Source: Paractinoplanes abujensis (GTDB lineage: Bacteria > Actinomycetota > Actinomycetes > Mycobacteriales > Micromonosporaceae). Taken from it: 64,000 bases of DNA. Positions within the stretch are counted from its first letter, which is position 1. Every line of letters begins with the position of its first letter. The stretch spans positions 7,812,001-7,876,000 of the forward strand of contig NZ_JACHMF010000001.1 of assembly GCF_014204895.1 (NCBI RefSeq), read 5' to 3'. The translations under genes and the position numbers were made by a program. Under the pieces are notes generated by a model. That model was not told the DNA's origin. It saw only the letters and a program-made list of their open reading frames with translations, and ran no database searches. Below are positions 35,970-49,101 of the stretch, piece after piece.

Positions 35970-37259
35970 GTGGACACGTTCTGGGGGCCGGACTTCGCCG
36001 CGCTCGAGACGGCCGATCCGGAGATCGCCCGTGTCCTGCTGGCCGAGGTCGAGCGGCAGCGCACCGGACTCCAGCTGATCGCCAGCGAGAACTTCACGTC
36101 ACCGGCCGTGCTGGCCGCGCTGGGCTCGACGCTGGCCGACAAGTACGCCGAGGGCTATCCGGGCGAGCGCTACTACGGCGGCTGCCTGGAGGCCGACAAA
36201 GCGGAGCGGCTCGCCGTCGAGCGGGCCAAGGAGCTCTTCTCGGCCGAGCACGCCAACGTGCAGCCGCACTCGGGGACGGCGGCCAACCTGGCGGCGTACG
36301 CGGCCCTGACCGAACCCGGCGACCCGGTGCTGGCCATGGAACTGCCGCACGGCGGGCATCTGACCCACGGCAGCCGGGTCAACTTCAGCGGCAAGTGGTT
36401 CCATCCGATCGGCTACCGGGTCCGCCCCGACACCGAGGAGATCGACTACGACGAGGTGCGCGACCTCGCGCTGGCCCACCGGCCCAAAATGATCATCTGT
36501 GGCGCCACGGCGTACCCCCGCCTGATCGACTTCGCCCGGTTCCGCGCGATCGCCGACGAGGCCGGGGCCTATCTCGTGGTCGACGCGGCCCACTTCATGG
36601 GCCTGGTCGCGGGTGGGGCCGTGCCCTCGCCGGTGCCACATGCCGACGTGGTCACCTGCACCTCGCACAAGGTGCTGCGCGGCCCCCGCGGCGGCATGAT
36701 CCTGTGCCGGGCCGAGCTGGCCCAGCGGATCGACAAGGCCGTCTTCCCGTTCAGCCAGGGCGGCCCGATGATGCACGTCATCGCGGCCAAGGCGGTGGCC
36801 CTGCGCGAGGCGTCCCGGCCGGGTTTCCGCACGTACGCCCACCAGGTCGTCAAGAACGCGCGGGCGCTGGCCGCCGGGCTGGCCGCCGAGGGGATGCGGC
36901 CCGTCGCGGGCGGCACCGACACCCACCTGGCGCTGGCCGACCTGCGCGGGCTCGGAGTGTCCGGGCGCGACGCCGAGGCGAGGTGCGATCTGGCCCGCAT
37001 CACGCTCACCAAGAACGCCATCCCGTACGATCCGGAGCGACCCGCGGTAGCTTCGGGCATCCGGGTGGGGTCGCCCAGCGTGACCACCCAGGGGATGCGC
37101 GAGGGTGAGATGCGGCAGATCGCCGCGCTGATCGGCGTGGCCGTGCGCAGCAACCCGGACACCGCGGGCGGGGCGTCCCGGCTGGCCGACGCCGCGGACG
37201 AGGTGGCTGCCCTGGTGCGACGGTTCCCGGCGTACGGGCGGCAGGAGGTATTGGCTTGA
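35970..37259 (+). CDS. glyA: Serine hydroxymethyltransferase
   Basis: 429 residues, a fold I PLP enzyme. Key parts are LQLIASENFTSPAVL, YPGERYYGGCLEADKAE, and the PLP Lys in SHKVLRGPRGG. It interconverts serine and glycine and supplies one-carbon units on tetrahydrofolate. The GTG start has GGGGGAGG just upstream. The canonical TTTHK is TCTSHK here, a mild variant. In many actinobacteria a wecA-like gene follows; here the next gene is an AtpI-like membrane protein overlapping by 4 bp. Confidence 0.95.
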   Translation: MDTFWGPDFAALETADPEIARVLLAEVERQRTGLQLIASENFTSPAVLAALGSTLADKYAEGYPGERYYGGCLEADKAERLAVERAKELFSAEHANVQPHSGTAANLAAYAALTEPGDPVLAMELPHGGHLTHGSRVNFSGKWFHPIGYRVRPDTEEIDYDEVRDLALAHRPKMIICGATAYPRLIDFARFRAIADEAGAYLVVDAAHFMGLVAGGAVPSPVPHADVVTCTSHKVLRGPRGGMILCRAELAQRIDKAVFPFSQGGPMMHVIAAKAVALREASRPGFRTYAHQVVKNARALAAGLAAEGMRPVAGGTDTHLALADLRGLGVSGRDAEARCDLARITLTKNAIPYDPERPAVASGIRVGSPSVTTQGMREGEMRQIAALIGVAVRSNPDTAGGASRLADAADEVAALVRRFPAYGRQEVLA

Positions 37260-37762
37260 CTGTGGAGATTGACGAGTTCGAGCGGGAGCGACTGCGGGCG
37301 CTGGAGTTCCAGCGGCAGCAGGCGGCCGAAGAGGACCAGGACGACCTGCCCCTGCCCGATCTGCCCCCGCTCCCGGCCGATCCCCGCTGGCGCGTGGCGC
37401 ACCTGCCGTTCCTGAGCGCGGTGTCCTTCGCCCTTCTGCTCTTCGCCACCTCCATCGGTTTCCTCACCGGCGGGCCGTCCTCGGCGGTCGGCGCGGCGGC
37501 CGGCGTCATGATCGTGACCGTCAGCTTCACGATGTCGACGCTCGTGATCGCTTGGGCCGACACGGTTCGGCCGGCTCTGCTGATGCCGCTCGCCCTTTTT
37601 ACGTATGTTCTGAAGTACGGTGCGCTCGGTGTGGTTCTGGCCTACGGCGTCTCGACGACGTGGCCCGGAAAGAACGCGCTGGGATACGGGATCGTGGCCG
37701 GCGTGGTCGTCTGGACTGCCGTGCAGGCGTGGTGGTTTCACCGGGTTAGTCGCCCGAACTGA
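37256..37762 (+). CDS. Four-helix membrane protein, AtpI-like
   Basis: 168 residues. An acidic, charged N terminus of about 50 residues (ERERLRALEFQRQQAAEEDQ) is followed by four membrane helices at about 57-80, 84-104, 108-131 and 138-158. Position directly before atpZ/atpB and topology suggest an ATP synthase protein I relative, which assists c-ring assembly or Mg uptake, but the sequence is diverged. The TTG start overlaps the glyA TGA (TTGA) and has AGGAGG 7 nt upstream; the GTG at 37262 is a less likely start. Confidence 0.65.
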   Translation: MTVEIDEFERERLRALEFQRQQAAEEDQDDLPLPDLPPLPADPRWRVAHLPFLSAVSFALLLFATSIGFLTGGPSSAVGAAAGVMIVTVSFTMSTLVIAWADTVRPALLMPLALFTYVLKYGALGVVLAYGVSTTWPGKNALGYGIVAGVVVWTAVQAWWFHRVSRPN

Positions 37763-37971
37763 TCTTCTTACAGCCGTTTCGCCTCGTCAGCGCCCTTTTC
37801 GTGGTTTGTTGACCACGAAACGGTGACGTGAACGGTTGTGTGATGTCCGGTTATGGCGAAGGGGGAGTACCGTGTCCTTCCAGTTGCGAGACCCCTGACG
37901 CCTGGACAACTACGGTTGTGCGGGGGGTCCCGCTTAGCCTCGTGTTTCCTGCTGATATCGTTCGGGCCGTC
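37763..37971 (+). promoter_or_regulatory. Probable atp operon promoter and leader region
   Basis: 209 bp without a gene. Besides the inverted repeat at 37797-37820 it holds a nested stem: GACCCC at 37890 with GGGGTC at 37924, enclosing ACAAC/GTTGT at 37906-37919. A TGATAT hexamer lies about 20 bp before the atpZ ATG. I cannot place the transcription start. Confidence 0.35.
37797..37820. terminator. Perfect 9-bp inverted repeat upstream of the atp operon
   Basis: TTTCGTGGT (37797-37805), 6 nt, ACCACGAAA (37812-37820). It could be a terminator for the AtpI-like gene, although no T tract follows, or an operator in front of the atp genes. Confidence 0.45.
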
Positions 37972-38202
37972 ATGACCGGTCAAGAACCTCCCAGGAACCC
38001 CAGCGGTGACGACCAGCCCCCGCCCGACACGGGCATGGGAATGACGGCGGTCGCTTACCTCATCTCGGGCATGTTGGTGTGGGGAGCGATCGGTTGGCTG
38101 GTTGATCACTGGCTCGGCACCAAGGGCATCTTCGCCGGCATCGGCGCTGTCGTTGGTATCGGCGGCGGTGTCTACCTCATCGTGCGCCGTCTCGGCGCCT
38201 GA
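37972..38202 (+). CDS. AtpZ/AtpI family protein
   Basis: 76 residues. A short Pro-rich N terminus (QEPPRNPSGDDQPPPD) precedes two membrane helices (AVAYLISGMLVWGAIGWLV and GIFAGIGAVVGIGGGVYLIV) with the AtpZ-type WLVDHWLGTKG loop. AtpZ-like proteins are encoded at the head of F-ATPase operons and help assembly or Mg2+/Ca2+ transport. The start is the ATG at 37972. The frame is open 144 bp further upstream but without support. atpB follows 15 bp later. Confidence 0.8.
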   Translation: MTGQEPPRNPSGDDQPPPDTGMGMTAVAYLISGMLVWGAIGWLVDHWLGTKGIFAGIGAVVGIGGGVYLIVRRLGA

Positions 38203-38217
38203 CAGGAAAGGGCTACG

Positions 38218-39313
<1,096 letters not shown>

Positions 39314-39344
39314 TCACTCCCGTACTCCTCGTTGGGAGGTGTCC

Positions 39345-39908
39345 ATGATCACCGAAGTTCTGACCGTCGCGGCTGAAGCCGGCGAGTCCGAGCACAACCC
39401 GATCATCCCGCTCTGGCAGGAGGTCGTCCTCGGACTGATCGCCTTCTCGATCCTCTGCTTCGTGCTGATGAAGTTCGTCTTCCCCATGATGGAGAAGACC
39501 TTCGCGGCGCGGGTGGACGCGATCGAGGGTGGCATCAAGCGCGCCGAGGCTGCTCAGGCCGAGGCCAACCAGCTCCTCGAGCAGTACAAGGCCCAGTTGG
39601 CCGAGGCTCGCACCGAGGCCGCGCGCATCCGCGACGAGGCCCGGGCCGACGCCGAGGGCATCCGCCAGGACATCCTGGCCAAGGCCCGCGAGGAGTCGGA
39701 CCGCATCATCGGTGCCGGTCAGGAGCAGCTCGCCGCACAGCGCGAAAGCATCGTGCGTGAGCTCCGCTCCGAGGTCGGATCGCTCGCGGTCGACCTGGCC
39801 AGCAAGATCGTCGGCGAGAGCCTCGCCGACGAGGCGCGCAGCCGGGGCACCGTCGAGCGGTTCATCAACGAGCTCGGCACGGCCGGCTCGGCGGGCGGGC
39901 GGCGCTGA
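39345..39908 (+). CDS. atpF: F-type ATP synthase subunit b
   Basis: 187 residues. One N-terminal membrane helix (WQEVVLGLIAFSILCFVLMKFVF) is followed by a long charged coiled coil forming the peripheral stalk. The start chosen is the ATG at 39345, with GGGAGG 6 nt upstream; the in-frame GTG at 39339 directly abuts the Shine-Dalgarno and is less likely. Its TGA shares one base with the atpH ATG. Confidence 0.95.
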   Translation: MITEVLTVAAEAGESEHNPIIPLWQEVVLGLIAFSILCFVLMKFVFPMMEKTFAARVDAIEGGIKRAEAAQAEANQLLEQYKAQLAEARTEAARIRDEARADAEGIRQDILAKAREESDRIIGAGQEQLAAQRESIVRELRSEVGSLAVDLASKIVGESLADEARSRGTVERFINELGTAGSAGGRR

Positions 39909-40729
39909 TGGCGTCGACCGTCAGCCAGCAGGCCACGGCCGAGGCCGGTGCGACCTTCGCGGCCGGCACCGCCACGGCTACGAGCGGGCAGGTCGCCGCG
40001 GCCGCCGACCAGATCCTGTCGGTGGCCGGCCTGCTGCGGGCGCAGCCCCGGCTCCGCCGGGCGCTGACCGACCCGTCGCGCTCCGGCGCCGACCGGGCCG
40101 GTCTGGTCCGCTCGCTGCTGTCCGGCAAGGTCGCCGCGGTCGTCCTCGACACGCTGGCGACCCTGGTCGCGGGCCGGTTCTCCCGGCCCGCCGAGCTGCT
40201 CGACTCGGTCGAGCGGCTGGGTGCCGACGCCGTGCTGGACTCCGCCCAGAAGGACGGCAAGCTGGCCGACATCGAGGACGAGCTGTTCCGCTTCGGGCAG
40301 ATCGTCTCGGGCAACCCGCAGCTCGCCGTCACGCTGAGCGATTCAGGTGCGCCGATCGATCGCCGCGTTAAGCTGGTGGAGGACTTGCTCAAGGGCAAGG
40401 CCCAGCCGGCCACGGTGCGGCTCGCCGAGATCGCTCTCGAGGGCTTTGGGGGCCGTGGCTTCGAGTCGTCGTTGACCCGGTTGGTGGAGCTGACCGCCGC
40501 GAAACGGGACCGTGAGGTCGCGTACGTGACGGTGGCCAAGCCGCTGTCCGACGCCGACGAGCAGGCTCTGGCTGCCAAGTTGTCCGACATTTACGGTCGA
40601 CCGGTCTCGCTGAAGGTCGACGTCGATCCCGCGATCCTCGGCGGCGTCAGCGTCCGGGTCGGCTCCGACCTCTACGACGGCACGATCCTGCGTCGGCTCA
40701 ACGCCGCCAAGCAGGCATTCGCGAAGTAG
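39908..40729 (+). CDS. atpH: F-type ATP synthase subunit delta
   Basis: 273 residues, longer than the about 180 of E. coli delta; the extra length lies in the N-terminal half, as in other actinobacteria. The C-terminal domain shows VAKPLSDADEQALAAKLSDIYGRPVSLKVDVDPAILGGVSVRVGSDLYDGTI, the family hallmark. It joins the F1 head to the b stalk. The ATG overlaps the atpF stop by one base. 128 bp without features precede atpA. Confidence 0.94.
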   Translation: MASTVSQQATAEAGATFAAGTATATSGQVAAAADQILSVAGLLRAQPRLRRALTDPSRSGADRAGLVRSLLSGKVAAVVLDTLATLVAGRFSRPAELLDSVERLGADAVLDSAQKDGKLADIEDELFRFGQIVSGNPQLAVTLSDSGAPIDRRVKLVEDLLKGKAQPATVRLAEIALEGFGGRGFESSLTRLVELTAAKRDREVAYVTVAKPLSDADEQALAAKLSDIYGRPVSLKVDVDPAILGGVSVRVGSDLYDGTILRRLNAAKQAFAK

Positions 40730-40857
40730 CTTTTCGCTGAGCTGCCAAACGGCTGCGCCGTACTGCGATGAAGTTTTGAACTCGGTCCAGCGGCGACGCG
40801 GATCGAGCAGGCCCCTCGGTGGCGGGAACGTCCCGAGCTAGACAGAGAAGGCAGAGG

Positions 40858-42507
<1,650 letters not shown>

Positions 42508-42509
42508 TC

Positions 42510-44881
<2,372 letters not shown>

Positions 44882-44900
44882 TTCGCCCGACTCAGAGTCA

Positions 44901-44939
44901 ACGAAGCCGCGCCGACTGTAAAAGTGGGCGCGGCTTCGT
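44901..44939 (+). terminator. Strong terminator after atpD
   Basis: Perfect 13-bp arms ACGAAGCCGCGCC (44901-44913) and GGCGCGGCTTCGT (44927-44939), 19 bp past the atpD stop. It cuts the atp operon before the LCP gene and atpC. Confidence 0.8.
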
Positions 44940-45042
44940 CGTACCCGGGAAAAGTAGTGTCCGTTTTGTTAGCTTGTGCGGCGATTAGGGGAGCGCTCGC
45001 TCGTTACTGTTGTCGGCGTCGGATCGAGGCATTGGGGAGCAA

Positions 45043-46167
45043 GTGGCGAAGAGCGGGAAACGACGCACGCCTCTGTGGGCGCGACTCTGCGCGATCTTCG
45101 GGTGCGTGCTCATGGTGGTCGCCGGTGGCGCCCTGGTCACCCAGCAGGTGCTGGTGTCGCGCTATGCCGGGGCGATCGAGACGCAGAACCTGCTCGGTGC
45201 GCCCGCCGCCAACGCCAACACCAAGGTTTCGGACATCAAGGGCCCGCTCAACATCCTGCTGGTCGGCATCGACCCGCGCACCGACGAGCAGACCCCGCTC
45301 AGCGACTCGATCATCGTGGCTCACATCCCCAAGGACATGAAGCAGGCGTACCTGTTCTCGATCCCGCGTGACCTGGTGGTCGACATTCCCGCGTTCGAGA
45401 AGACCGGCTTCAAGGGCGGGCGCTCCAAGATCAATGCCGCGATGGGGTACGGCAGTTCGGTCGGCAACGGCAAGCACGACGTGGTGCAGGGCTTCGACCT
45501 GCTGGCCAAGACGGTCGGCCAGCTCACCGGCATCCCGACATTCGACGCCGGCGCCATCATCAACTTCAACGGCTTCAAGGCGATCGTCGAGGCCATGGGC
45601 GGCGTCACCATGACGATCGACCAGAACGTGAAGTCCGAGCACCTGCAGCCCAACGGCAAGCCCCGCCCGCGCCTCTCCCGCTGCGCCGACAACTCCTGCT
45701 CGCACCCGTATTACGGCCCCCAGGCCGAATACAAGGTCGGCACCAAGCACCTGCAGGCCTGGCAGGCGCTCGACTACGTGCGGCAGCGCTACGGCCTGCC
45801 CCGCGGCGACTACGACCGCCAGCGTCACCAGCAGCAGTTCATCAAGGCCATGGCCAAGCAGGCGCTGGGCAAGGACGTGGTGACCAATCCGGCCAAGCTC
45901 GACCGCGTGCTCAAGGCGGCCGGCAAGGCACTGATCTTCGACGGCGGCGGCCACAGCGTCGTCGACTGGGCCTTCTCCATGAAGAACATCCGCTCCGACG
46001 ACATGACGCTGATCAAGTTGCCCGGCGAGTCGATCATCGTCAACGGCAACTACCGGGGAGAGGAGCTCGACGACAGCGCGAAGCAGTTCTTCGCGGCGGT
46101 CCGGCAGGACACCGTGCAGGACTTCGTGTTCCGTAACCCGGAGTACATCAACAACAACGCCGCTTGA
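45043..46167 (+). CDS. LytR-CpsA-Psr (LCP) family protein
   Basis: 374 residues. A short basic tail is followed by one membrane helix (LCAIFGCVLMVVAGGALVTQQVLV). The extracytoplasmic LCP domain has NILLVGIDPR, PLSDSIIVAHIP, FSIPRDLVVDIP, KINAAMGYG and the arginine pair in DYVRQRYGLPRGDYDRQRHQQ. LCP enzymes transfer undecaprenyl-phosphate-linked glycopolymers to peptidoglycan. The start is uncertain: the GTG at 45043 has GGGGAG only 3 nt upstream, and a TTG at 45010 is the alternative. It lies between atpD and atpC, an unusual place. Confidence 0.88.
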   Translation: MAKSGKRRTPLWARLCAIFGCVLMVVAGGALVTQQVLVSRYAGAIETQNLLGAPAANANTKVSDIKGPLNILLVGIDPRTDEQTPLSDSIIVAHIPKDMKQAYLFSIPRDLVVDIPAFEKTGFKGGRSKINAAMGYGSSVGNGKHDVVQGFDLLAKTVGQLTGIPTFDAGAIINFNGFKAIVEAMGGVTMTIDQNVKSEHLQPNGKPRPRLSRCADNSCSHPYYGPQAEYKVGTKHLQAWQALDYVRQRYGLPRGDYDRQRHQQQFIKAMAKQALGKDVVTNPAKLDRVLKAAGKALIFDGGGHSVVDWAFSMKNIRSDDMTLIKLPGESIIVNGNYRGEELDDSAKQFFAAVRQDTVQDFVFRNPEYINNNAA

Positions 46168-46214
46168 CCGTGTGGCGGTTGCCACCCCCTACCACGGCCA
46201 CCAGCGGCGCCGAT

Positions 46215-46220
46215 TAGACT
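46215..46220 (+). promoter_or_regulatory. Putative -10 element for atpC
   Basis: TAGACT fits the -10 pattern used elsewhere here and lies 55 bp before the atpC start. No good -35 is seen. It would give atpC a promoter of its own. Confidence 0.35.
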
Positions 46221-46274
46221 TCACCCATTCGGCGGTGCCGCCGGAGGTCAAAGCAGGCTCAACAGGAGGACAGC

Positions 46275-46556
46275 GTGGCCAACCAGCTGCCCGTCAAGGT
46301 CGTTGCCGTCGAGGAACGCATCTGGTCCGGCGAGGCCGAAATGCTCGTCGCGCGCACCACCGAGGGTGAGATCGGTGTGCTGCCCGGTCACTCGCCGCTC
46401 CTGGGCCTGCTCAAGGAGCCGTCGCAGGTTCGGGTCAAGCTGGCCGGCGGTGAGCAGCTCACCTACGACGTGTCCGGCGGCTTCCTCTCGATCGACGCCG
46501 ACGGCGTGACCGTCCTGGCCGAGAGCGCCACGCCCGCCACCCCCGAGTCTCACTGA
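46275..46556 (+). CDS. atpC: F-type ATP synthase subunit epsilon
   Basis: 93 residues, shorter than the about 135 of E. coli epsilon. The N-terminal beta barrel is present (LPVKVVAVEERIWSGEAEMLVARTTEGEIGVLPGHSPLLGLL and FLSIDADGVTVLAE). The C-terminal helical hairpin that inhibits ATPase activity is missing, as in other actinobacteria with short forms. The GTG has AGGAGG upstream. It is parted from atpD by the LCP gene and a terminator. The DUF2550 gene follows after 8 bp. Confidence 0.94.
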   Translation: MANQLPVKVVAVEERIWSGEAEMLVARTTEGEIGVLPGHSPLLGLLKEPSQVRVKLAGGEQLTYDVSGGFLSIDADGVTVLAESATPATPESH

Positions 46557-46564
46557 CGCCGGCG

Positions 46565-47032
46565 ATGCGGGTTCTGGAAGTCTTCGGAATCTGCGTCGGT
46601 GCGCTGCTCCTTGTTCTCTTCGCGGTCTTCTTCCGCCGCCGGCTGCTCATGCTCGGCGGCGGGACGATCCGCCTGCAGATTCGTGTCACCACCCTCGTGC
46701 CGGGCCGCGGCTGGTCCCCGGCGATCGGCCAGTTCGCGGGGGGCACGCTGCGGATCCACCGCATGTTCAGCTTCGCCTTCCGCCCCAAGCGCATCCTCGA
46801 CCGGGCCACGACTGTGGTCGAGAGCCGCCGGCCCCCCGAAGGTCCCGAGCGCCTGACGATGCCCGGCCACTGGGTCATCCTGCGCCTGGCCACCACCCTC
46901 GACGAGATCGAGATCGCCATGGCCGAGTCCACGGTCACCGGCTTCCTCTCCTGGCTCGAGGCCGGCCCGCCGGGCCCACCCGGCAGCGTCGCGCCCCGCC
47001 CGGTCATCCAGCCCCGCACGATCGAGCCGTGA
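46565..47032 (+). CDS. DUF2550 family membrane protein
   Basis: 155 residues. One N-terminal membrane helix (VFGICVGALLLVLFAVFF) is followed by a basic stop-transfer (RRRLL), then a soluble domain with GRGWSPAIGQFAGGTLRIHRMFSFAFRPKRIL. This matches DUF2550, which in actinobacteria typically follows atpC. The Pro-rich C terminus is disordered. Function unknown. It is probably cotranscribed with atpC. Confidence 0.85.
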   Translation: MRVLEVFGICVGALLLVLFAVFFRRRLLMLGGGTIRLQIRVTTLVPGRGWSPAIGQFAGGTLRIHRMFSFAFRPKRILDRATTVVESRRPPEGPERLTMPGHWVILRLATTLDEIEIAMAESTVTGFLSWLEAGPPGPPGSVAPRPVIQPRTIEP

Positions 47033-47070
47033 CGGCCTGATTGGCTCTCGCCGCCACGCCGCGCACGTCC

Positions 47071-47076
47071 TAGCGT
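47071..47076 (+). promoter_or_regulatory. Putative -10 element, leaderless promoter of the PhzF gene
   Basis: TAGCGT ends 6 nt (CGAGGC) before the ATG at 47083. Confidence 0.55.
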
Positions 47077-47082
47077 CGAGGC

Positions 47083-47889
47083 ATGCGCATTCGAATCGTC
47101 GACGCCTTCACCGATCGCCCCTTCGCCGGCAACCCGGCCGCAGTGGTGCTGCTGTCTTCGGACGGCTTTCCCTCGGATGAGTGGATGAGCCAGGTCGCGG
47201 CCGAGGTCAACCTCTCCGAGACCGCGTTCGCGCACCCGCTCGGCGGCGAGGCCGACTACGCCCTGCGCTGGTTCACCCCCGCCGTCGAGGTGGCGCTGTG
47301 CGGCCACGCCACGCTGGCCACCGCCCACGTCCTCGGGGTCGACGGCACCGTCAGCTTCGCGACCCGCAGCGGCGTGCTCACCGCCACCTCCGGCGACTCC
47401 GGCTCGTACACGCTCGACTTCCCGACGGCGCCCCTGACGCCGCTGACCCCCGACGCCAAGCTGCTCGACGTGCTCGGCGTGACGCCGGTGTCGGCCCACC
47501 ACACCGGCCCCAACACCGACGACGTGCTGCTGGAACTGCTCGACGAGACCGCCGTACGGAACTTGACCCCCGACCTGGCCACGCTGGCCACTTACGAGCA
47601 GCGCGGCGTGATCGTCACCGCCCGGGCCGACGACCCCGCCGCCGGCTACGACTTCGTGTCCCGCTTCTTCGGCGCCGCGGCCGGCGTGGGGGAGGACCCG
47701 GTGACCGGGAGCGCCCACACCGCGCTGGCCCCGTTCTGGTCGGCCAAACTCGGCGGGCGCACCGAGCTGGCCGGCTACCAGGCTTCCGCCCGCGGCGGCC
47801 TCGTCCGAGTCTCCCTACGCGGCGATCGGACCCTGCTGACCGGAAAAGCCGTCACCGTCATCGACGGCACACTCCACGCCCTCCCCTGA
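47083..47889 (+). CDS. PhzF family isomerase/epimerase
   Basis: 268 residues. The fold signature is IVDAFTDRPFAGNPAAVVLL at the N terminus. The catalytic Glu lies in AAEVNLSETAF, and the second half has FVSRFFGAAAGVGEDPVTGSAHTALAPFW. Family members isomerise or epimerise small carboxylates; phenazine genes are absent here, so the substrate is unknown. The ATG follows a -10-like hexamer by 6 nt. Its last 75 bp overlap the coding end of the convergent PheRS-like gene. Confidence 0.9.
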   Translation: MRIRIVDAFTDRPFAGNPAAVVLLSSDGFPSDEWMSQVAAEVNLSETAFAHPLGGEADYALRWFTPAVEVALCGHATLATAHVLGVDGTVSFATRSGVLTATSGDSGSYTLDFPTAPLTPLTPDAKLLDVLGVTPVSAHHTGPNTDDVLLELLDETAVRNLTPDLATLATYEQRGVIVTARADDPAAGYDFVSRFFGAAAGVGEDPVTGSAHTALAPFWSAKLGGRTELAGYQASARGGLVRVSLRGDRTLLTGKAVTVIDGTLHALP

Positions 47890-48957
47890 TTCGCCGCGCT
47901 CGCCCCGGCCGGGCCGGCCGGTCATCAGGCCCGCGTAGAGCCGGTCGCGCAGGGCGTTGGCGGTCTGCTTGGGCAGGGCCCGGCGCAGATCCCGCAGCAC
48001 GACGCGAAGCAGCACGTTCACCTCGCCGTCGCGGATGCCGAGCCGCTCCCGGGAAGCCTTCGGCAGCGCGTCGGGCGGCGTGATCGACTCGATCGCCACC
48101 TCCTCGACCAGGTGAGCCTCCGGGCCGAGCAGCTCACGCACCCGATCGCCCAGATCCTCCGCCGTCACACCCGCGGGCAAGGCCACCGACAGGTCGCGCC
48201 GCGCCGCGGGCTGGGCCGAGACCGGCCGGTACGGGGACAGGTCGAGCATCTGCTCGCGGACCCGCGGGTCGGCCGAGCGCAGCAGCCGGATGTCGTCGAC
48301 GCCCTTGCGCAGCATCAGCAGCCGGTCGAGGCCCAGGCCGAGCGCCAGCCCTCGCCGTACGGGCCCGATGACATGCTCCGCGGCGACGCCGCACTCGCCG
48401 ATCTCCACCCAGGCGTCGCCCACCCGGGCCTCGATCTCCAGGCCGCCGGTCGTGTACGGGTGGTCGGCCGGACGGGTGCGCCATTCCGCATCGGGGAGGG
48501 TCGCCCCGACGACGGCCCCGACCAAGGCGACCAGGCCCGCGCCGAGGTCGCCGTCCGCGGCGGGGCCGACCCACCACAGGTCGAGCTGGTGGGGGGTGCC
48601 CGTGTGCAGGCGATCGATCGAGTCCCGGCGGTAGACCAGGCCCGGGCACACGATCAGCGCCTCGGCCACGGACAGGTGCCGCAGCGCGCCCGGGATGAGG
48701 GCGGATGTCTGAGAACGCAGCATCCGTCGCGCGTCGACATATCGGGTGTACCGGCTGTCCCGGGCCGCCGCCGACGGGCTGTAACCGAGCCGGTCGTAGT
48801 TGTCGGCCACGTCGACGATGCGGTCACCGCGGTGCACGACCACGGCGGCGTCCGGATAGAGGGTGTGGGCGGCGCCGACCGCGGCGTCGACGATCGCCTG
48901 GATCGCGTGCGGGCCGGCCGTGGGGTCGGTGAGGTCACGGATGTTTTCCGGTGTCAT
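47815..48957 (-). CDS. Single-chain phenylalanyl-tRNA synthetase-like protein (PheS core plus FDX-ACB)
   Basis: 380 residues. Class II motif 2 is seen in YRRDSIDRLHTGTPHQLDLW (about 109-128) and motif 3 in LALGLGLDRLL (204-214), both with the residues expected of an active PheS core. Residues about 243-345 match the ferredoxin-like anticodon-binding (B8/FDX-ACB) domain normally at the end of PheT. The same single-chain layout occurs in mitochondrial PheRS. The N-terminal tRNA-binding coiled coil of PheS is lacking. The last 30 residues are Gly/Asp-rich and overlap PhzF. The GTGs are not needed: the ATG at 48957 has GGAG upstream. It may charge tRNA or act as a paralogue of other function. Confidence 0.85.
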   Translation of the reverse strand: MTPENIRDLTDPTAGPHAIQAIVDAAVGAAHTLYPDAAVVVHRGDRIVDVADNYDRLGYSPSAAARDSRYTRYVDARRMLRSQTSALIPGALRHLSVAEALIVCPGLVYRRDSIDRLHTGTPHQLDLWWVGPAADGDLGAGLVALVGAVVGATLPDAEWRTRPADHPYTTGGLEIEARVGDAWVEIGECGVAAEHVIGPVRRGLALGLGLDRLLMLRKGVDDIRLLRSADPRVREQMLDLSPYRPVSAQPAARRDLSVALPAGVTAEDLGDRVRELLGPEAHLVEEVAIESITPPDALPKASRERLGIRDGEVNVLLRVVLRDLRRALPKQTANALRDRLYAGLMTGRPGRGERGESGEGVECAVDDGDGFSGQQGPIAA

Positions 48958-49006
48958 CGGGCTCTCCTGGAGGAACGGAGGCTGCCCACGGAAGAGGCCT
49001 GAACGG

Positions 49007-49033
49007 AAAATGGCCGCCCCGTGGGACGGCCAT
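49007..49033 (-). terminator. Attenuator hairpin between leader peptide and PheRS-like gene
   Basis: On the minus strand ATGGCCG and CGGCCAT form a perfect 7-bp stem (49033-49027 with 49016-49010) closed by a 10-nt loop and followed at once by a T run (49010-49007). It lies 11 nt after the leader-peptide stop and 50 nt before the PheRS-like start. Confidence 0.65.
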
Positions 49034-49044
49034 AAGGGCGCAGG

Positions 49045-49095
49045 TCAGCCGGCCGCCAGCAGGGGCCGGGCGAAGACAACAGCGCGAGACGTCAT
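49045..49095 (-). CDS. Putative 16-residue leader peptide
   Basis: A short frame ATG-TGA encodes MTSRAVVFARPLLAAG. Its ATG lies 6 nt after a CACCAT -10-like hexamer, so it would be translated from the first base of the message. It is directly followed by the attenuator hairpin at 49007-49033 and then the PheRS-like gene. The end of the frame (GGCGGCCGGC) could pair with the GGCCG arm of the hairpin, giving an alternative fold. Translation control is inference; only one Phe codon is present, so phenylalanine sensing is not evident. Confidence 0.5.
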   Translation of the reverse strand: MTSRAVVFARPLLAAG

Positions 49096-49101
49096 GCTCC
49101 G

